Assembly (NCBI GenBank): GCA_039105265.1
Contig: JAPFFF010000049.1
Coordinates: 1,075,501-1,139,500, forward strand
Length of the DNA stretch: 64,000 nucleotides
Reading direction: 5' to 3'
From: Tritrichomonas musculus
Taxonomy: Eukaryota > Parabasalia > Tritrichomonadida > Tritrichomonadidae
Under the pieces are notes generated by a model, which did no database searches, was not told the origin of the DNA, and was given only the letters and a program-made list of their open reading frames with translations. The stretch's first letter is position 1. Every line of letters starts with the position of its first letter. Positions 50,843-59,685 of the stretch are shown here, piece by piece. Both the position numbers and the translations under genes were made by a program.

Positions 50843-50982
50843 TCCCACAAAGAACCGTCAAAAAACTAAAAACACTTTAACGTGTTCCCACAAAGAACCG
50901 TCAAAATACACCGTACTCTTTACATTAATAATCTTTATACATATTACTTTAATAATAACACTGAATGACGGTTCTTTGTGGG
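50843..50982. repeat. Three 17-bp CCCACAAAGAACCGTCA repeats, one inverted
   Basis: Exact 17-bp copies at 50843-50859 and 50887-50903 (direct, 44 bp apart; the match extends to 22 bp) and at 50966-50982 in inverted orientation. Either direct copy can pair with the inverted one, giving a long hairpin with loops of 62 or 106 bases. They lie between the fibre-like gene and the KilA-N gene. Likely a regulatory/terminator structure or protein-binding array. Confidence 0.75.
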
Positions 50983-51069
50983 TTTTTGCCCCGAAGTTCT
51001 ATATTTTTTTGTTCAATCAGTGGAGTACAAAAATAAAAACATATAAATGTGTCATTTATTTTTATTCAT

Positions 51070-51831
51070 TCATGATTGAAATTGATTGAAGTATTCATCG
51101 ATGAGTGTGTGTAATTGTTCCAGCCGTTCATTCTTTATTATAATGTTGCAACCATTGATGGTATAATCATTACGAGGGAAGTTGTTCTTGACAATATCTT
51201 TAATGTCTTCGTTTGGTGTCATTGCAATTGGCAAATCATTTTTGAAATAGAATCTTTCATTATCATTGTTATGAGTTGATACAGCTCTGAATGTTCGTTT
51301 GTTTCTTCTCACTAAATGAAGAATTGTATTTTCAGCATCATTAGATTCTTTCCAAATCAAGTATTTATAATTGTATTCTTTATTTGACGGAACCATTCGA
51401 GGACGTTGTTCATTGATTGTTTCTGTTAATTGTTGTCTCTCACGTTCAAAATGTGAATCAAGAAGCTTCATGATATTCCAAGCATATTTTGGTGATGCCC
51501 ACATGGCAACATGATTGACAAGCAATCGATGAACATAATAACCTCGTAATTGGACTGGCAATTCATCACGTTTTTCATATAATTTTTCTAGGCTCGGAAT
51601 TCCGAGGGTAGCATTTTCAAGGAATTCTTTGGTTGATTTATTTTCGAACCAATGAAAAGCATTCTTTGTTGATTTACAAGCTGTTATAATTGATTGCATT
51701 TGATACATATCATCTTGTTTTGAATGAATGATTCTTAAATGTTGGTTATATTGAATGTATTCATAATCTTCATTAATTGCTTGAGTTGTGGCGTTTGTGT
51801 TTGTGGCTGCGTTTGTTGTGTTGCTGCTCAT
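51070..51831 (-). CDS. KilA-N domain protein
   Basis: A 253-aa protein from ATG 51831. After an Asn/Thr-rich start, residues about 55-125 form a KilA-N domain: FHWFENKSTKEFLENA, then VQLRGYYVHRLLVNHVAMWA and SPKYAWNIMKLLDSHFE, matching the family's L-R-G-x-Y-V-H-x-x-L-V-x-x-x-A-x-W-x-S-P core. KilA-N is a DNA-binding domain common in large DNA viruses and phages. The C-terminal half (YKYLIWKESND; VRRNKRTFRAVSTHNND) resembles the small Cys-free C-terminal domain often paired with KilA-N. It probably regulates or binds the element's DNA. Confidence 0.85.
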   Translation of the reverse strand: MSSNTTNAATNTNATTQAINEDYEYIQYNQHLRIIHSKQDDMYQMQSIITACKSTKNAFHWFENKSTKEFLENATLGIPSLEKLYEKRDELPVQLRGYYVHRLLVNHVAMWASPKYAWNIMKLLDSHFERERQQLTETINEQRPRMVPSNKEYNYKYLIWKESNDAENTILHLVRRNKRTFRAVSTHNNDNERFYFKNDLPIAMTPNEDIKDIVKNNFPRNDYTINGCNIIIKNERLEQLHTLIDEYFNQFQS

Positions 51832-51967
51832 TGTTTGAATTGTTGATAAAAAATTGATTTAAAAATAAATCAAATCAAAAATAATGATTTATTCGGTCTG
51901 GCATTTTTCTGCCGTACCCATTTCATTAATGATTTTTCGACTACGGGAATTCCCTTACTCGTTTCAT

Positions 51968-54900
51968 TTAATGATTCTCAATGAAATAATCCTTTGCAGT
52001 GAAACCATTGACATAAGGACAACAACAATGATTTGATAATACCAACATTTTGGTATGAGCTGCTGTTAATGCATTTTTGATTACAGTTATTTTACTCATC
52101 AGTTGTGAATTTAATTGAAGGTTTATATTCTTTCCTTTCATTACTGATTGCTTTTCAATGACATTTTTGTAATCACTTGATTTGATGTTGTTCTTCTTCA
52201 ATGAAACACCTTTGAGCTTTAATGAAATTGTTTTGTCATCTGACCAAATCGTATAACATTTAGCGCACAAAGCAACTTGATTTGCTCCAAACTTCTCTAC
52301 ACAGCATCCGAGAATCTTTTTCTCATCATATACATCATTGATTGCAGGGTTTGGCATGAAGCTATAAATGTGTTTGTCATAAAATGATTTGTCTTTGATG
52401 ACATAATCAAACAACTGGTCAATCGGTTTATTCATATCACCAGCTATAGACATGTACAGGCTATCTGTATCGACCGAGTTGAAATGAACCTTATTCATGT
52501 CAATGCATTTGTATAGAAAGTCATAAAGGAAAGTCAAATACCAATATTTCGCATTGTCTAATGTCCAAAATGATTCCTGAAGACATGTATTACATTTGAA
52601 TGAATGTGGTTGTGATTGTATCAAATAACAATCATTTGACAATTTACATCCATTACGATAAGTATCGGATGCTATCAATTGAAAAGCTTTATTTTTATCA
52701 ACAATTTTGACTTTATTGAAGTTCTCTGAATTCATTCCGTCATATCCGTAAGATCCGTTCATGCTAATCTTGTAAAACTTTTCGTTCCCGTGTGCCTTTC
52801 CTGACAATATATCTTGACGCTTCTTCATAAACTCACAAACAAATTGATTGAATCCGTCATGAGCTTCATATAAACTTAAGCTCTTAATGTCATCAACTAT
52901 AAGTCCGTGGTCGATTAAAAACCATAAAAGGTAATTCGAGAACGTCATAAATGTACCGCATGTATCAAGCAACATTGTCAGCTTTCTTGTTTCTTTATCT
53001 GCTGAATTCAGTTTATTGTCTTTCATGTATTTGTACATATAACTTCCAATCGTTTGTTCATCATTCATTATATTGATATTTCTAAACACAGGAGGAAAGT
53101 TAATCAAATCATTGATTTTATTCTTTGGGCATCTTAATTTGACTTCAGCTTTGAATATAAACTCAGGGTTTGCATCAAATCGTTTCTTTGATTGAATGAT
53201 ATTCATTGCAGCATTGAATACCTTTTCATTCTTGTTTCCATCTTCATCATAAACATCAAATCGTTTTATAAATGAACCAGGCATGTACATGATTCCTCCG
53301 TGATAAGGATTAAATGAATGTTTTACTGAACTGAATGATGAAGGATACAATGAATTGAAATCAATACCAGCAACGTGAGAGACTGTGTTTGAAGTGTCAT
53401 AGCTAATGATTCTGTCATTAACGGCATCATATTTGAGTTTATTGATTAATGTTTGACCTCTGATGTTCACACGATGAAGTACATTTGATAATCCTCCCGT
53501 TATGTTCTCTCTCAAATTGTAGTATTCTTTTTCATCAGTTATGAGTGTTGGCAGGTGATGGAGCTTGCAGAATTTCTTCAATTGTATTTTGGTTCTTGTT
53601 ATCTTGTCGTCATCACGTTGTCTTAAACGATTACATTCAGCACAAGCCAACAAACAGTTATCAATCTGATGTCCTTTGTTGTTATCTATTCTGTCAAGTG
53701 TCGGTTTGTTGTTGTAAGTAAAGTGTTCACCACACAAATGACATTTACCTGTTTCATTTGATTCATACAATTTCATGAATGCATCAAAATCTTTTTCACT
53801 AACACATTTTGATATATCTCGCTGATTTTGATTCATCCTCCGTTCGTCGGAGGCAGCGAGTGTTCGCAGCTTCTTGTTGTGTTTCTCATCTTGCTTTCTA
53901 TAGTTATCACATTTATTGATCCACCATTTCATTACTGGCTTAAATGTATTCATCTTGTTTATGATTTCATAGTCGTTCTTCGGGTTGAAATCTTTGTAAG
54001 CAAGAGCATATTTGATACATGATGCGTTCTTTGATAACGAAAGATTGCTAATCAAATCAACTTTATATTCAGCATTCATTTGAATAAGGTTGTCAATAGG
54101 TTTAATCATCATTTCAACATCATTGTCATTGTATGATAATAAGTAATCCCAACGTGTTGCAAACCTCTTTGAATCAATCAAATACTCTTCATAATCAGCT
54201 TTCGTTAATGGATTCTTTTGATTGAGATAACTGTAAAAGTCTTCATATTTGAACGGTTCACTCTTTGACAACACTTCATTATAATTATCATTGTTGATTG
54301 CTTCATAAGGAAATACACCTTTCGAACTGTTAGTGATACCGCCAAAATCGATTCCAAACTGTTTGAGCGTACCACCAGCAACAAATGCTTGTGCGTCAAT
54401 GAATCGTAATCGAATAGGATACTTTGATGATTTCAATATGAATTGTTTCAATGATGTAGCTGTTCCAATCATTCCGCTATCGATTGACCAATGATTTTTA
54501 ATCAATTGCTCTTTGAATAAGTTTGAATCAAATCGTGATGAATTAAAACCGAACACTGTTATTGTTTTCAATGATGTATCTATTTTATTGAGTTCTTCTT
54601 CCGATTTATCTTTAATAAAGCTCTTCAAATGATTCAACTTATCAACATACACATCACAGCCAACAACAAATAACCATTCAATCCAATTAGCTATGAATTC
54701 ATTTGTTCTTATATCAAAGTTCTTTGTTATCAAACCTTTATCAAGCTTCACACATGATGAAACACTCAAAGGAATCAATCGAGAATTGATAACTGATTTA
54801 TCACTGACTTTCTTTTCAATCTTTTGCTCCATTGTTTCAAAATCATAAGTGATATAATGAATTGTTGGCTTCCATTCAAGTTCATATGAAAGACAATACA

Positions 54901-56548
54901 AATAAACAGGATTGTTTAAAATGTGTGGACAATATGGTAAAGCTTCTCGTGAAGGAATGAAATCCTTTTTGAATTTACCATCACATTTCTTGACATGGTT
55001 GTTGAATCTATCCATATGTTCATGTCCTTTGTGAATGTATGAACCACAATGAGGACATATATGAATATTTGTTAATGCTTCAGCGTTGATGATGTACATG
55101 ATGTGAAGTATCTTATCCTTTGAATACAACAGGGCTGAAAACGTTTTATTGTTATCGTCTGTGTTATGCCATTGGTCTTGTAAATCGAAAAAGCCTTTTT
55201 TATCTGTTTCAGTTTGGTTGTATTCATAAATGTTGACATTGATGTTATGATTCTTCGCTGATTCTTTCATTTCTTCAATTGTGATTCCTTTGAAGGTGTT
55301 GATTAATTGTTTTGCTGCTTTTGAAGGCTTCTTTGTATAACTCAAACCGTGTTCATCACATAATATTTTCTTTGCTGCTGCTGTTCTGTCAGAGATTTTA
55401 AATGTTCGTGTTTCGATAAGTTGCTTATTCAAACAACAAGCAAGGAAACGATACCAACACAAACAATCATCAACGTTATCAATAATGATATATTTATTTT
55501 TGCCAAACAATTCTGAAACTTCATCAATCTTTCCTGTTATCTTAACAACTCGTGAGATTGTAAACGAAACAGACCAAACGATACATAATTTGATGTTTGA
55601 AGTAGTGGTTTCATATTCATGTATTTTTGATTCAACATACAGTTTAACTTTGTCAACATCTTTACTCTCTCTAACTATTATCGGAATTGATGATTTATAG
55701 TTCTTCCATTTGATTTCACTTGCTTCATACGCATATCTTTCGTTTTCATTCTTGGGCGGTATCTCAAATATGCCTGTCAATTGAAAATATATTTTGAACG
55801 GTTTCACTTCTTGTTTAAACACTGTCTCAGTTAAATATTCATTGATGTCTTCAATTGATGAAACTCCGTTTTTGTAATATATTTTGATTGGTTCTTTACT
55901 GTCTTCATCTAATCGTTCAACCTTTTCACTATCATTTGGGAATTGGTCAATGAAATGACTGCATGCTTCGACGGCTTCATCAAAGTTTTCAGGTTCATTG
56001 ATTATGAAATATGAATCATGTTTTGAATGAACACCTTTATAGCCAAACTTTTTGATGTATTCAATTAATTCAGCATTTTCATTGTTGAATCGAATATCTT
56101 CATATCGTTGAGGTTGTTTGTTTGTCTTTGGTGGTAATGGTCTCAATAATATATTTTCAGATTTAATTAATTGAAGGGCTTTGTTGAGTGCATCATGAGC
56201 AATTTTAATGTTGTCCTCGATTTGTTTTTGTTTTAGTTTTTGTTCATCATCTTGTTCTTCTTCTTCAAATTGTTCCTCTTCCTCCTCTTCTTCTTGTTCT
56301 TCTGCTTCTTTCTTCATTCTATTGACGAAAGCTAATATTGTTGTATCATTGATTCTATCACCTTCATGTTCTCTAAAACCGAATGAAGTTAGATAGTTTT
56401 CTAAGATTGATTTGAAATGTTTAACATCATAATCAGAAGGTTTAGATGTTGACAAGCGAGGTTTTAATTGAAGTTCATTATTGATATACCTGATTTGTTC
56501 AATAACAAATGATTTGGTATCTTTTTGATAGTAATAACGCGAACTCAT
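51968..56548 (-). CDS. Family-B DNA polymerase with OTU-like N-terminus and HNH module
   Basis: A 1526-aa multidomain replicase. In order: a helical N-terminus with a Glu-rich run (about 78-100); a region with DDCLCWYRFLACCLN (about 362-376) and KILHIMYIINA that resembles the OTU-like cysteine-peptidase-type domain fused to many Polinton polymerases, followed by a zinc-finger-like CPHCG-x11-H-x4-C stretch near 494; the exonuclease (TYDFETME about 566, FNSSRFDSNLF about 668, YNDNDVEMM about 808); a zinc-bound HNH module (CHLCG ... LDRIDNNKGH ... CAECNRLR, about 936-985) lying between exonuclease and polymerase; motif A DFNSLYPSSF (about 1061), motif B SMNGSYGYDG (about 1264) and motif C SVDTDSLYMS (about 1359). 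It is half as long again as the element A enzyme. Confidence 0.93.
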   Translation of the reverse strand: MSSRYYYQKDTKSFVIEQIRYINNELQLKPRLSTSKPSDYDVKHFKSILENYLTSFGFREHEGDRINDTTILAFVNRMKKEAEEQEEEEEEEQFEEEEQDDEQKLKQKQIEDNIKIAHDALNKALQLIKSENILLRPLPPKTNKQPQRYEDIRFNNENAELIEYIKKFGYKGVHSKHDSYFIINEPENFDEAVEACSHFIDQFPNDSEKVERLDEDSKEPIKIYYKNGVSSIEDINEYLTETVFKQEVKPFKIYFQLTGIFEIPPKNENERYAYEASEIKWKNYKSSIPIIVRESKDVDKVKLYVESKIHEYETTTSNIKLCIVWSVSFTISRVVKITGKIDEVSELFGKNKYIIIDNVDDCLCWYRFLACCLNKQLIETRTFKISDRTAAAKKILCDEHGLSYTKKPSKAAKQLINTFKGITIEEMKESAKNHNINVNIYEYNQTETDKKGFFDLQDQWHNTDDNNKTFSALLYSKDKILHIMYIINAEALTNIHICPHCGSYIHKGHEHMDRFNNHVKKCDGKFKKDFIPSREALPYCPHILNNPVYLYCLSYELEWKPTIHYITYDFETMEQKIEKKVSDKSVINSRLIPLSVSSCVKLDKGLITKNFDIRTNEFIANWIEWLFVVGCDVYVDKLNHLKSFIKDKSEEELNKIDTSLKTITVFGFNSSRFDSNLFKEQLIKNHWSIDSGMIGTATSLKQFILKSSKYPIRLRFIDAQAFVAGGTLKQFGIDFGGITNSSKGVFPYEAINNDNYNEVLSKSEPFKYEDFYSYLNQKNPLTKADYEEYLIDSKRFATRWDYLLSYNDNDVEMMIKPIDNLIQMNAEYKVDLISNLSLSKNASCIKYALAYKDFNPKNDYEIINKMNTFKPVMKWWINKCDNYRKQDEKHNKKLRTLAASDERRMNQNQRDISKCVSEKDFDAFMKLYESNETGKCHLCGEHFTYNNKPTLDRIDNNKGHQIDNCLLACAECNRLRQRDDDKITRTKIQLKKFCKLHHLPTLITDEKEYYNLRENITGGLSNVLHRVNIRGQTLINKLKYDAVNDRIISYDTSNTVSHVAGIDFNSLYPSSFSSVKHSFNPYHGGIMYMPGSFIKRFDVYDEDGNKNEKVFNAAMNIIQSKKRFDANPEFIFKAEVKLRCPKNKINDLINFPPVFRNINIMNDEQTIGSYMYKYMKDNKLNSADKETRKLTMLLDTCGTFMTFSNYLLWFLIDHGLIVDDIKSLSLYEAHDGFNQFVCEFMKKRQDILSGKAHGNEKFYKISMNGSYGYDGMNSENFNKVKIVDKNKAFQLIASDTYRNGCKLSNDCYLIQSQPHSFKCNTCLQESFWTLDNAKYWYLTFLYDFLYKCIDMNKVHFNSVDTDSLYMSIAGDMNKPIDQLFDYVIKDKSFYDKHIYSFMPNPAINDVYDEKKILGCCVEKFGANQVALCAKCYTIWSDDKTISLKLKGVSLKKNNIKSSDYKNVIEKQSVMKGKNINLQLNSQLMSKITVIKNALTAAHTKMLVLSNHCCCPYVNGFTAKDYFIENH

Positions 56549-56590
56549 TTATGATATAATTAAAAAATCAAATTATTTGAAATTTGAAAA

Positions 56591-57142
56591 ATGTTAAATC
56601 AAAAAAAAATAATTCAGGTTTTTTATTTCATTGAAATGACAGAATTAATAGAGATATTGAAACATGTTGATGCAATCCGTCATTTGTTAACGATATTGAT
56701 TGCTAAATCAGATGATAATGAAGCTTTCAGGAACCTTGTGAATAACGTTTCATTTGACAATGACAATAATGATTCATCATCAGATGATGAAAATCTACCC
56801 CATTTCTCTGAACAAAATAGTTTATTGAATGATATAACACCAAAAAGTGATAAACCAAAGCGCTCCATATTCAATTCATCAAAGTTCTTAAACACTCATG
56901 AACGTGAATTAGTTATACAGTTCCTTGATGAAGAACGAATGAATGAAATTAATAAGTTGCCAGCACATAAACAAGCATCATACACAAAACTATTAATCAA
57001 AAAGCATTTAAACATAGATATATCAACGTACATGGTTAACAAGATTCTCACATTGAAAAGGCAACAGACTCATGACAATGATGACAATGATAACAATAAC
57101 AATAATAACAATAACAATCAAAGAAGACCACAATTGATTTGA
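56591..57142 (+). CDS. Hypothetical protein with possible HTH and poly-Asn tail
   Basis: A 183-aa frame from ATG 56591; a second ATG at 56636 (MTELIEILKHVDAIRHLL) is an equally likely start, since the first 15 residues are Lys/Ile/Phe-rich and unlike the rest. Contains an acidic centre (DDENLPHFSEQN), a helical domain (FLNTHERELVIQFLDEERMN; KLLIKKHLNIDISTYMVNKI) that looks like a helix-turn-helix of transcription-factor type, and an Asp/Asn repeat tail. It is divergent from the polymerase gene by 42 bp. Function unknown. Confidence 0.6.
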   Translation: MLNQKKIIQVFYFIEMTELIEILKHVDAIRHLLTILIAKSDDNEAFRNLVNNVSFDNDNNDSSSDDENLPHFSEQNSLLNDITPKSDKPKRSIFNSSKFLNTHERELVIQFLDEERMNEINKLPAHKQASYTKLLIKKHLNIDISTYMVNKILTLKRQQTHDNDDNDNNNNNNNNNQRRPQLI

Positions 57143-57179
57143 ATTCATTGAATCTTTTGAAGTTTTATTTTTGGTTTAA

Positions 57180-57425
57180 ATGAATAGTGCACTTAATGGT
57201 TTGAGTTGTGATTCTTCAGCTTTACACGCTCAGTTTAGAAGGGTAAAGGATAAGATATTCAATGAATGCATGAATTCTGAAGATGATGCATTAAACGGAA
57301 AGTTTGATAAGATGATTCACATATTGTCGATATATAAACAACTATTTAATGATATTGAATCGATTAAAATACAATTAAGAGCTATTGATGAACGTATCAA
57401 ATCAGCTGAACAGATGACTTTGTAA
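57180..57425 (+). CDS. Small coiled-coil protein (81 aa)
   Basis: Starts MNSALNGLSCDSSALH; predicted almost entirely helical with a heptad-like C-terminal half (KMIHILSIYKQLFNDIESIK; QLRAIDERIKSAEQ). No family recognised. Preceded by the T-rich phrase GTTTTATTTTTGGTTTAA immediately before the ATG. Confidence 0.6.
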   Translation: MNSALNGLSCDSSALHAQFRRVKDKIFNECMNSEDDALNGKFDKMIHILSIYKQLFNDIESIKIQLRAIDERIKSAEQMTL

Positions 57426-57473
57426 ATGAATCATTGAATGACTCATCATTGATGTTGTTTTATTTTTATTCAA

Positions 57474-58049
57474 ATGTCTTTAAACCGTGCACGTATTCTT
57501 TCCAGTGAGAACGATGCATCAGTTAAGCAGGAACAATCAACCAGTATTAATATAAACATCAAACCAAAGCAACCACAACCAGTTGAATATCCATCAGTTC
57601 AACCATTACCACAATCATCTCAAGCCACAAATTTTACTATACCTCAGATGAGTGGAGTATATCAATCACAGCATCCAACAAACAACGTTTCCCTAGAAAG
57701 GGGTATAAGTGATATAGGAGCTGATATAACAGAACTTGAAACCAAAAACAAATTCCTTGAGATATTGTTATCAATCTATGAAACAAATCCAATAAAAGTC
57801 AATGATTTATTGATTTGTCATTCAAATACATTAATGGAACTCATCAAATTACTAACACAAGCTGATAAAGTTGAATTGATTGTTAATGATGATTGTGCGT
57901 GTAATGGTTGTGTTTCTCGTTCCAAATATCTTTTGATTGATAGGATTTTGGTGTACAAAAATAATGAATCAAATGACTTGAAATACAAATATAATAGCAT
58001 TTATACCGAACTCATTAGACACAACATTTCATTAAAAACATGTATTTAA
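57474..58049 (+). CDS. Conserved Polinton protein family 2 (B copy)
   Basis: A 191-aa protein with a disordered Gln/Ser/Pro-rich N-terminus (KPKQPQPVEYPSVQPLPQSS) and a folded C-terminal half homologous to the element A protein at 25083: helix FLEILLSIYETNPIKVNDLL, strand ADKVELIVNDDCACNGC, then LLIDRILVYKN and YTELIRHNISLKTC. The Cys cluster CACNGC is expanded relative to GCC in A. Preceded by GTTTTATTTTTATTCAA before the ATG. Confidence 0.75.
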   Translation: MSLNRARILSSENDASVKQEQSTSININIKPKQPQPVEYPSVQPLPQSSQATNFTIPQMSGVYQSQHPTNNVSLERGISDIGADITELETKNKFLEILLSIYETNPIKVNDLLICHSNTLMELIKLLTQADKVELIVNDDCACNGCVSRSKYLLIDRILVYKNNESNDLKYKYNSIYTELIRHNISLKTCI

Positions 58050-58059
58050 AAACTAATAA

Positions 58060-58191
58060 ATGATATATGAAATATTAGTTGTTTCATTATTAACAGGTTT
58101 ATTTTTAGTGAAGATTGTTGAAGTATCTTTAATGATGCCTGACAAAGAACCAGAACTCAGTGAAGAGATAAGAACAAAAATGTATTCATGA
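58060..58191 (+). CDS. Small single-span membrane protein (43 aa)
   Basis: ATG 58060 starts 10 bp after the preceding stop: MIYEILVVSLLTGLFLVKIV, then a charged tail (MMPDKEPELSEEIRTKMYS) ending in TGA. The first 20 residues form one clear hydrophobic segment. The tight fit between neighbouring genes and the sensible topology argue for a real small gene, perhaps a virion membrane or host-membrane protein. No family recognised. Confidence 0.45.
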   Translation: MIYEILVVSLLTGLFLVKIVEVSLMMPDKEPELSEEIRTKMYS

Positions 58192-58215
58192 AGAGCTTTA
58201 ACGAAAACTAAAGAA

Positions 58216-59130
58216 ATGAAAGGTTTCATGAAACCCACTCAGTTTAATTATAAAGAGGTTTTATTTTCTAATAGCTCTGATTATGATGATGACCAAATGA
58301 GTTTTGCATTTGAATATGAATCATTCAAGCCAACTGTTAATGAAAAGACATTTAATATTGATGATGAGATGAATAAAGCTTATCAACGCAATGAATCAAA
58401 AATAAAAAACGAATCAATCAGACCAATCGCAAACGGTATTTATTCATATTACAATTCATTGAACATACTCGTTGGTCAGCAAGGTAAAGGAAAGAGTCAT
58501 ATAATGCTACGAGATGTTATTCAAATGTCTCGAATGAAGAACGCTGGCTTTCATTTAATTGTTTATGTATCACGAAACGGAACAATTAACGATGCTACAT
58601 TCGAAAGCCAACGCGAATTGATACAGCTACCAATAAAAACTGTTGCTGACAGCAATGCTGAAGAATATCTTAAACAACTTGATTTATATAAAGAATTGTA
58701 TAACAAATATTCATCAACACCAAAAATAGTAATCGATGAAAAGAAGTTAAACGATATGTTTGAGTTTCTTCATATCAATAAACTAGGTCAACCAAATAAA
58801 CCGCTAAATACTATCATTCTTTGTGAAGACTTCTTGAAATCGAAACTAATTAAATCATCCTATTTTATCAATACCATTAGTCAGCTTCGACACAAGAATC
58901 TAATCATATTCGTTAACATTCAGTTCTTCAAAGCTTTAACAACAGAATGGAAAAATAATGCAACATCATTCTTCATCTTTAGTGGTTATTCACGACAGAA
59001 ACTCGGCTACATATATCAACAAGTTCCATTTCCAATAGATTTCGAAGAGCTATGGAATCGATACAGAACAATGAAAGCACATCAATTCGTTTTAATCAAT
59101 GTTCGAACTAATAACCTTTCATTCATCTAA
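58216..59130 (+). CDS. Genome-packaging ATPase (element B)
   Basis: A 304-aa A32/FtsK-HerA-type ATPase. A charged N-terminal extension (about 80 residues) precedes Walker A GQQGKGKS (88-95) in LNILVGQQGKGKSHIMLRDV; Walker B NTIILCEDFL is near 196-205, and ISQLRHKNLIIFVNIQFFKA then FFIFSGYSRQKLGY fit the family's arginine-finger/sensor region. Length is normal. It ends 12 bp inside the convergent family-1 gene. It is the counterpart of the element A gene at 19820. Confidence 0.88.
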   Translation: MKGFMKPTQFNYKEVLFSNSSDYDDDQMSFAFEYESFKPTVNEKTFNIDDEMNKAYQRNESKIKNESIRPIANGIYSYYNSLNILVGQQGKGKSHIMLRDVIQMSRMKNAGFHLIVYVSRNGTINDATFESQRELIQLPIKTVADSNAEEYLKQLDLYKELYNKYSSTPKIVIDEKKLNDMFEFLHINKLGQPNKPLNTIILCEDFLKSKLIKSSYFINTISQLRHKNLIIFVNIQFFKALTTEWKNNATSFFIFSGYSRQKLGYIYQQVPFPIDFEELWNRYRTMKAHQFVLINVRTNNLSFI

Positions 59131-59577
59131 TACAATTTGTTGTTGAACACCAACAAACAGTTGAGGTGTATTGATATTATATTTTTGTCTCATCTGTTCA
59201 ATGAGTTCCTTTGTTTTCTTATCTGTTGCCTTTCTGATACTGTAATTATAATACTTATATTCTTTAAATGATTGTTCTTCACTTGAACCTTCAACGAAGA
59301 ACTCAATTGACGTTGTTGATATCCTTCTTCTAACATTTGATGTAAGTGTTATATATTCGAGCCCGAGGTCGACTATCTTGTCGTGATAGAATCGTTTAAA
59401 TGCATTCTCTTTGTTCTTCAATGATATGTACAACACTTTAGCTTTATATGCAGCCTTTCCACAAGGTATTGGATATCTATCACACAGAATTGAGAAATCA
59501 CATTGTTTGAACTTCTCTGATTCATCCAACATATCAATAAGTGAATTGATGTAATCATAAACCTTTGGTGTTGTCAT
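59119..59577 (-). CDS. Conserved Polinton protein family 1 (B copy)
   Basis: A 152-aa protein from ATG 59577 (MTTPKVYDYINSLIDML). It aligns end to end with the element A protein at 24138: SILCDRYPI, KVLYIS, RRRIS-x3-IEFFVEGSSEEQ, YKYYNYSIRKA, KYNINTPQLFVG. The C-termini differ. It overlaps the packaging ATPase tail-to-tail, whereas in element A it follows the HNH gene, so the gene has moved relative to its neighbours. Function unknown. Confidence 0.8.
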   Translation of the reverse strand: MTTPKVYDYINSLIDMLDESEKFKQCDFSILCDRYPIPCGKAAYKAKVLYISLKNKENAFKRFYHDKIVDLGLEYITLTSNVRRRISTTSIEFFVEGSSEEQSFKEYKYYNYSIRKATDKKTKELIEQMRQKYNINTPQLFVGVQQQIVLDE

Positions 59578-59586
59578 GTCTTTATC

Positions 59587-59685
59587 ATGAAATTAAAAAA
59601 TAAAAACATCATCGAAGACATCAACAGCCTCAAAAATAAAGTTCATCAGCTTGAGAATGAATTAAATGAATTGTCTAATAAATGA
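59587..59685 (+). CDS. Very small coiled-coil ORF (32 aa)
   Basis: ATG 59587 lies 9 bp from the divergent start of the family-1 gene. The peptide MKLKNKNIIEDINSLKNKVH continues as an amphipathic Leu/Asn-heptad helix (LENELNELSNK) and ends in TGA. Its regular heptads (L-x-N-K-V-x-x-L-x-N-E-L) look selected, but the length makes chance possible. Confidence 0.35.
   Translation: MKLKNKNIIEDINSLKNKVHQLENELNELSNK

Larger units (their letters stand above)
50429..51069. other. Non-coding spacer in element B with repeats
   Basis: About 640 bp without a supported gene. It contains a tRNA-like A-box/B-box pair near 50635-50690 and three copies of CCCACAAAGAACCGTCA (both listed separately), plus T-rich phrases that may be transcript ends of the flanking genes (ATTTTATTTTTGTTCA near 50445; CATTTATTTTTATTCATTCA near 51054). 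Confidence 0.5.

Noticed and set aside
50518-51089. Short frames on both strands in the element B spacer
   Set aside because: They overlap the tRNA-like sequence and the 17-bp repeats and have no coding character.
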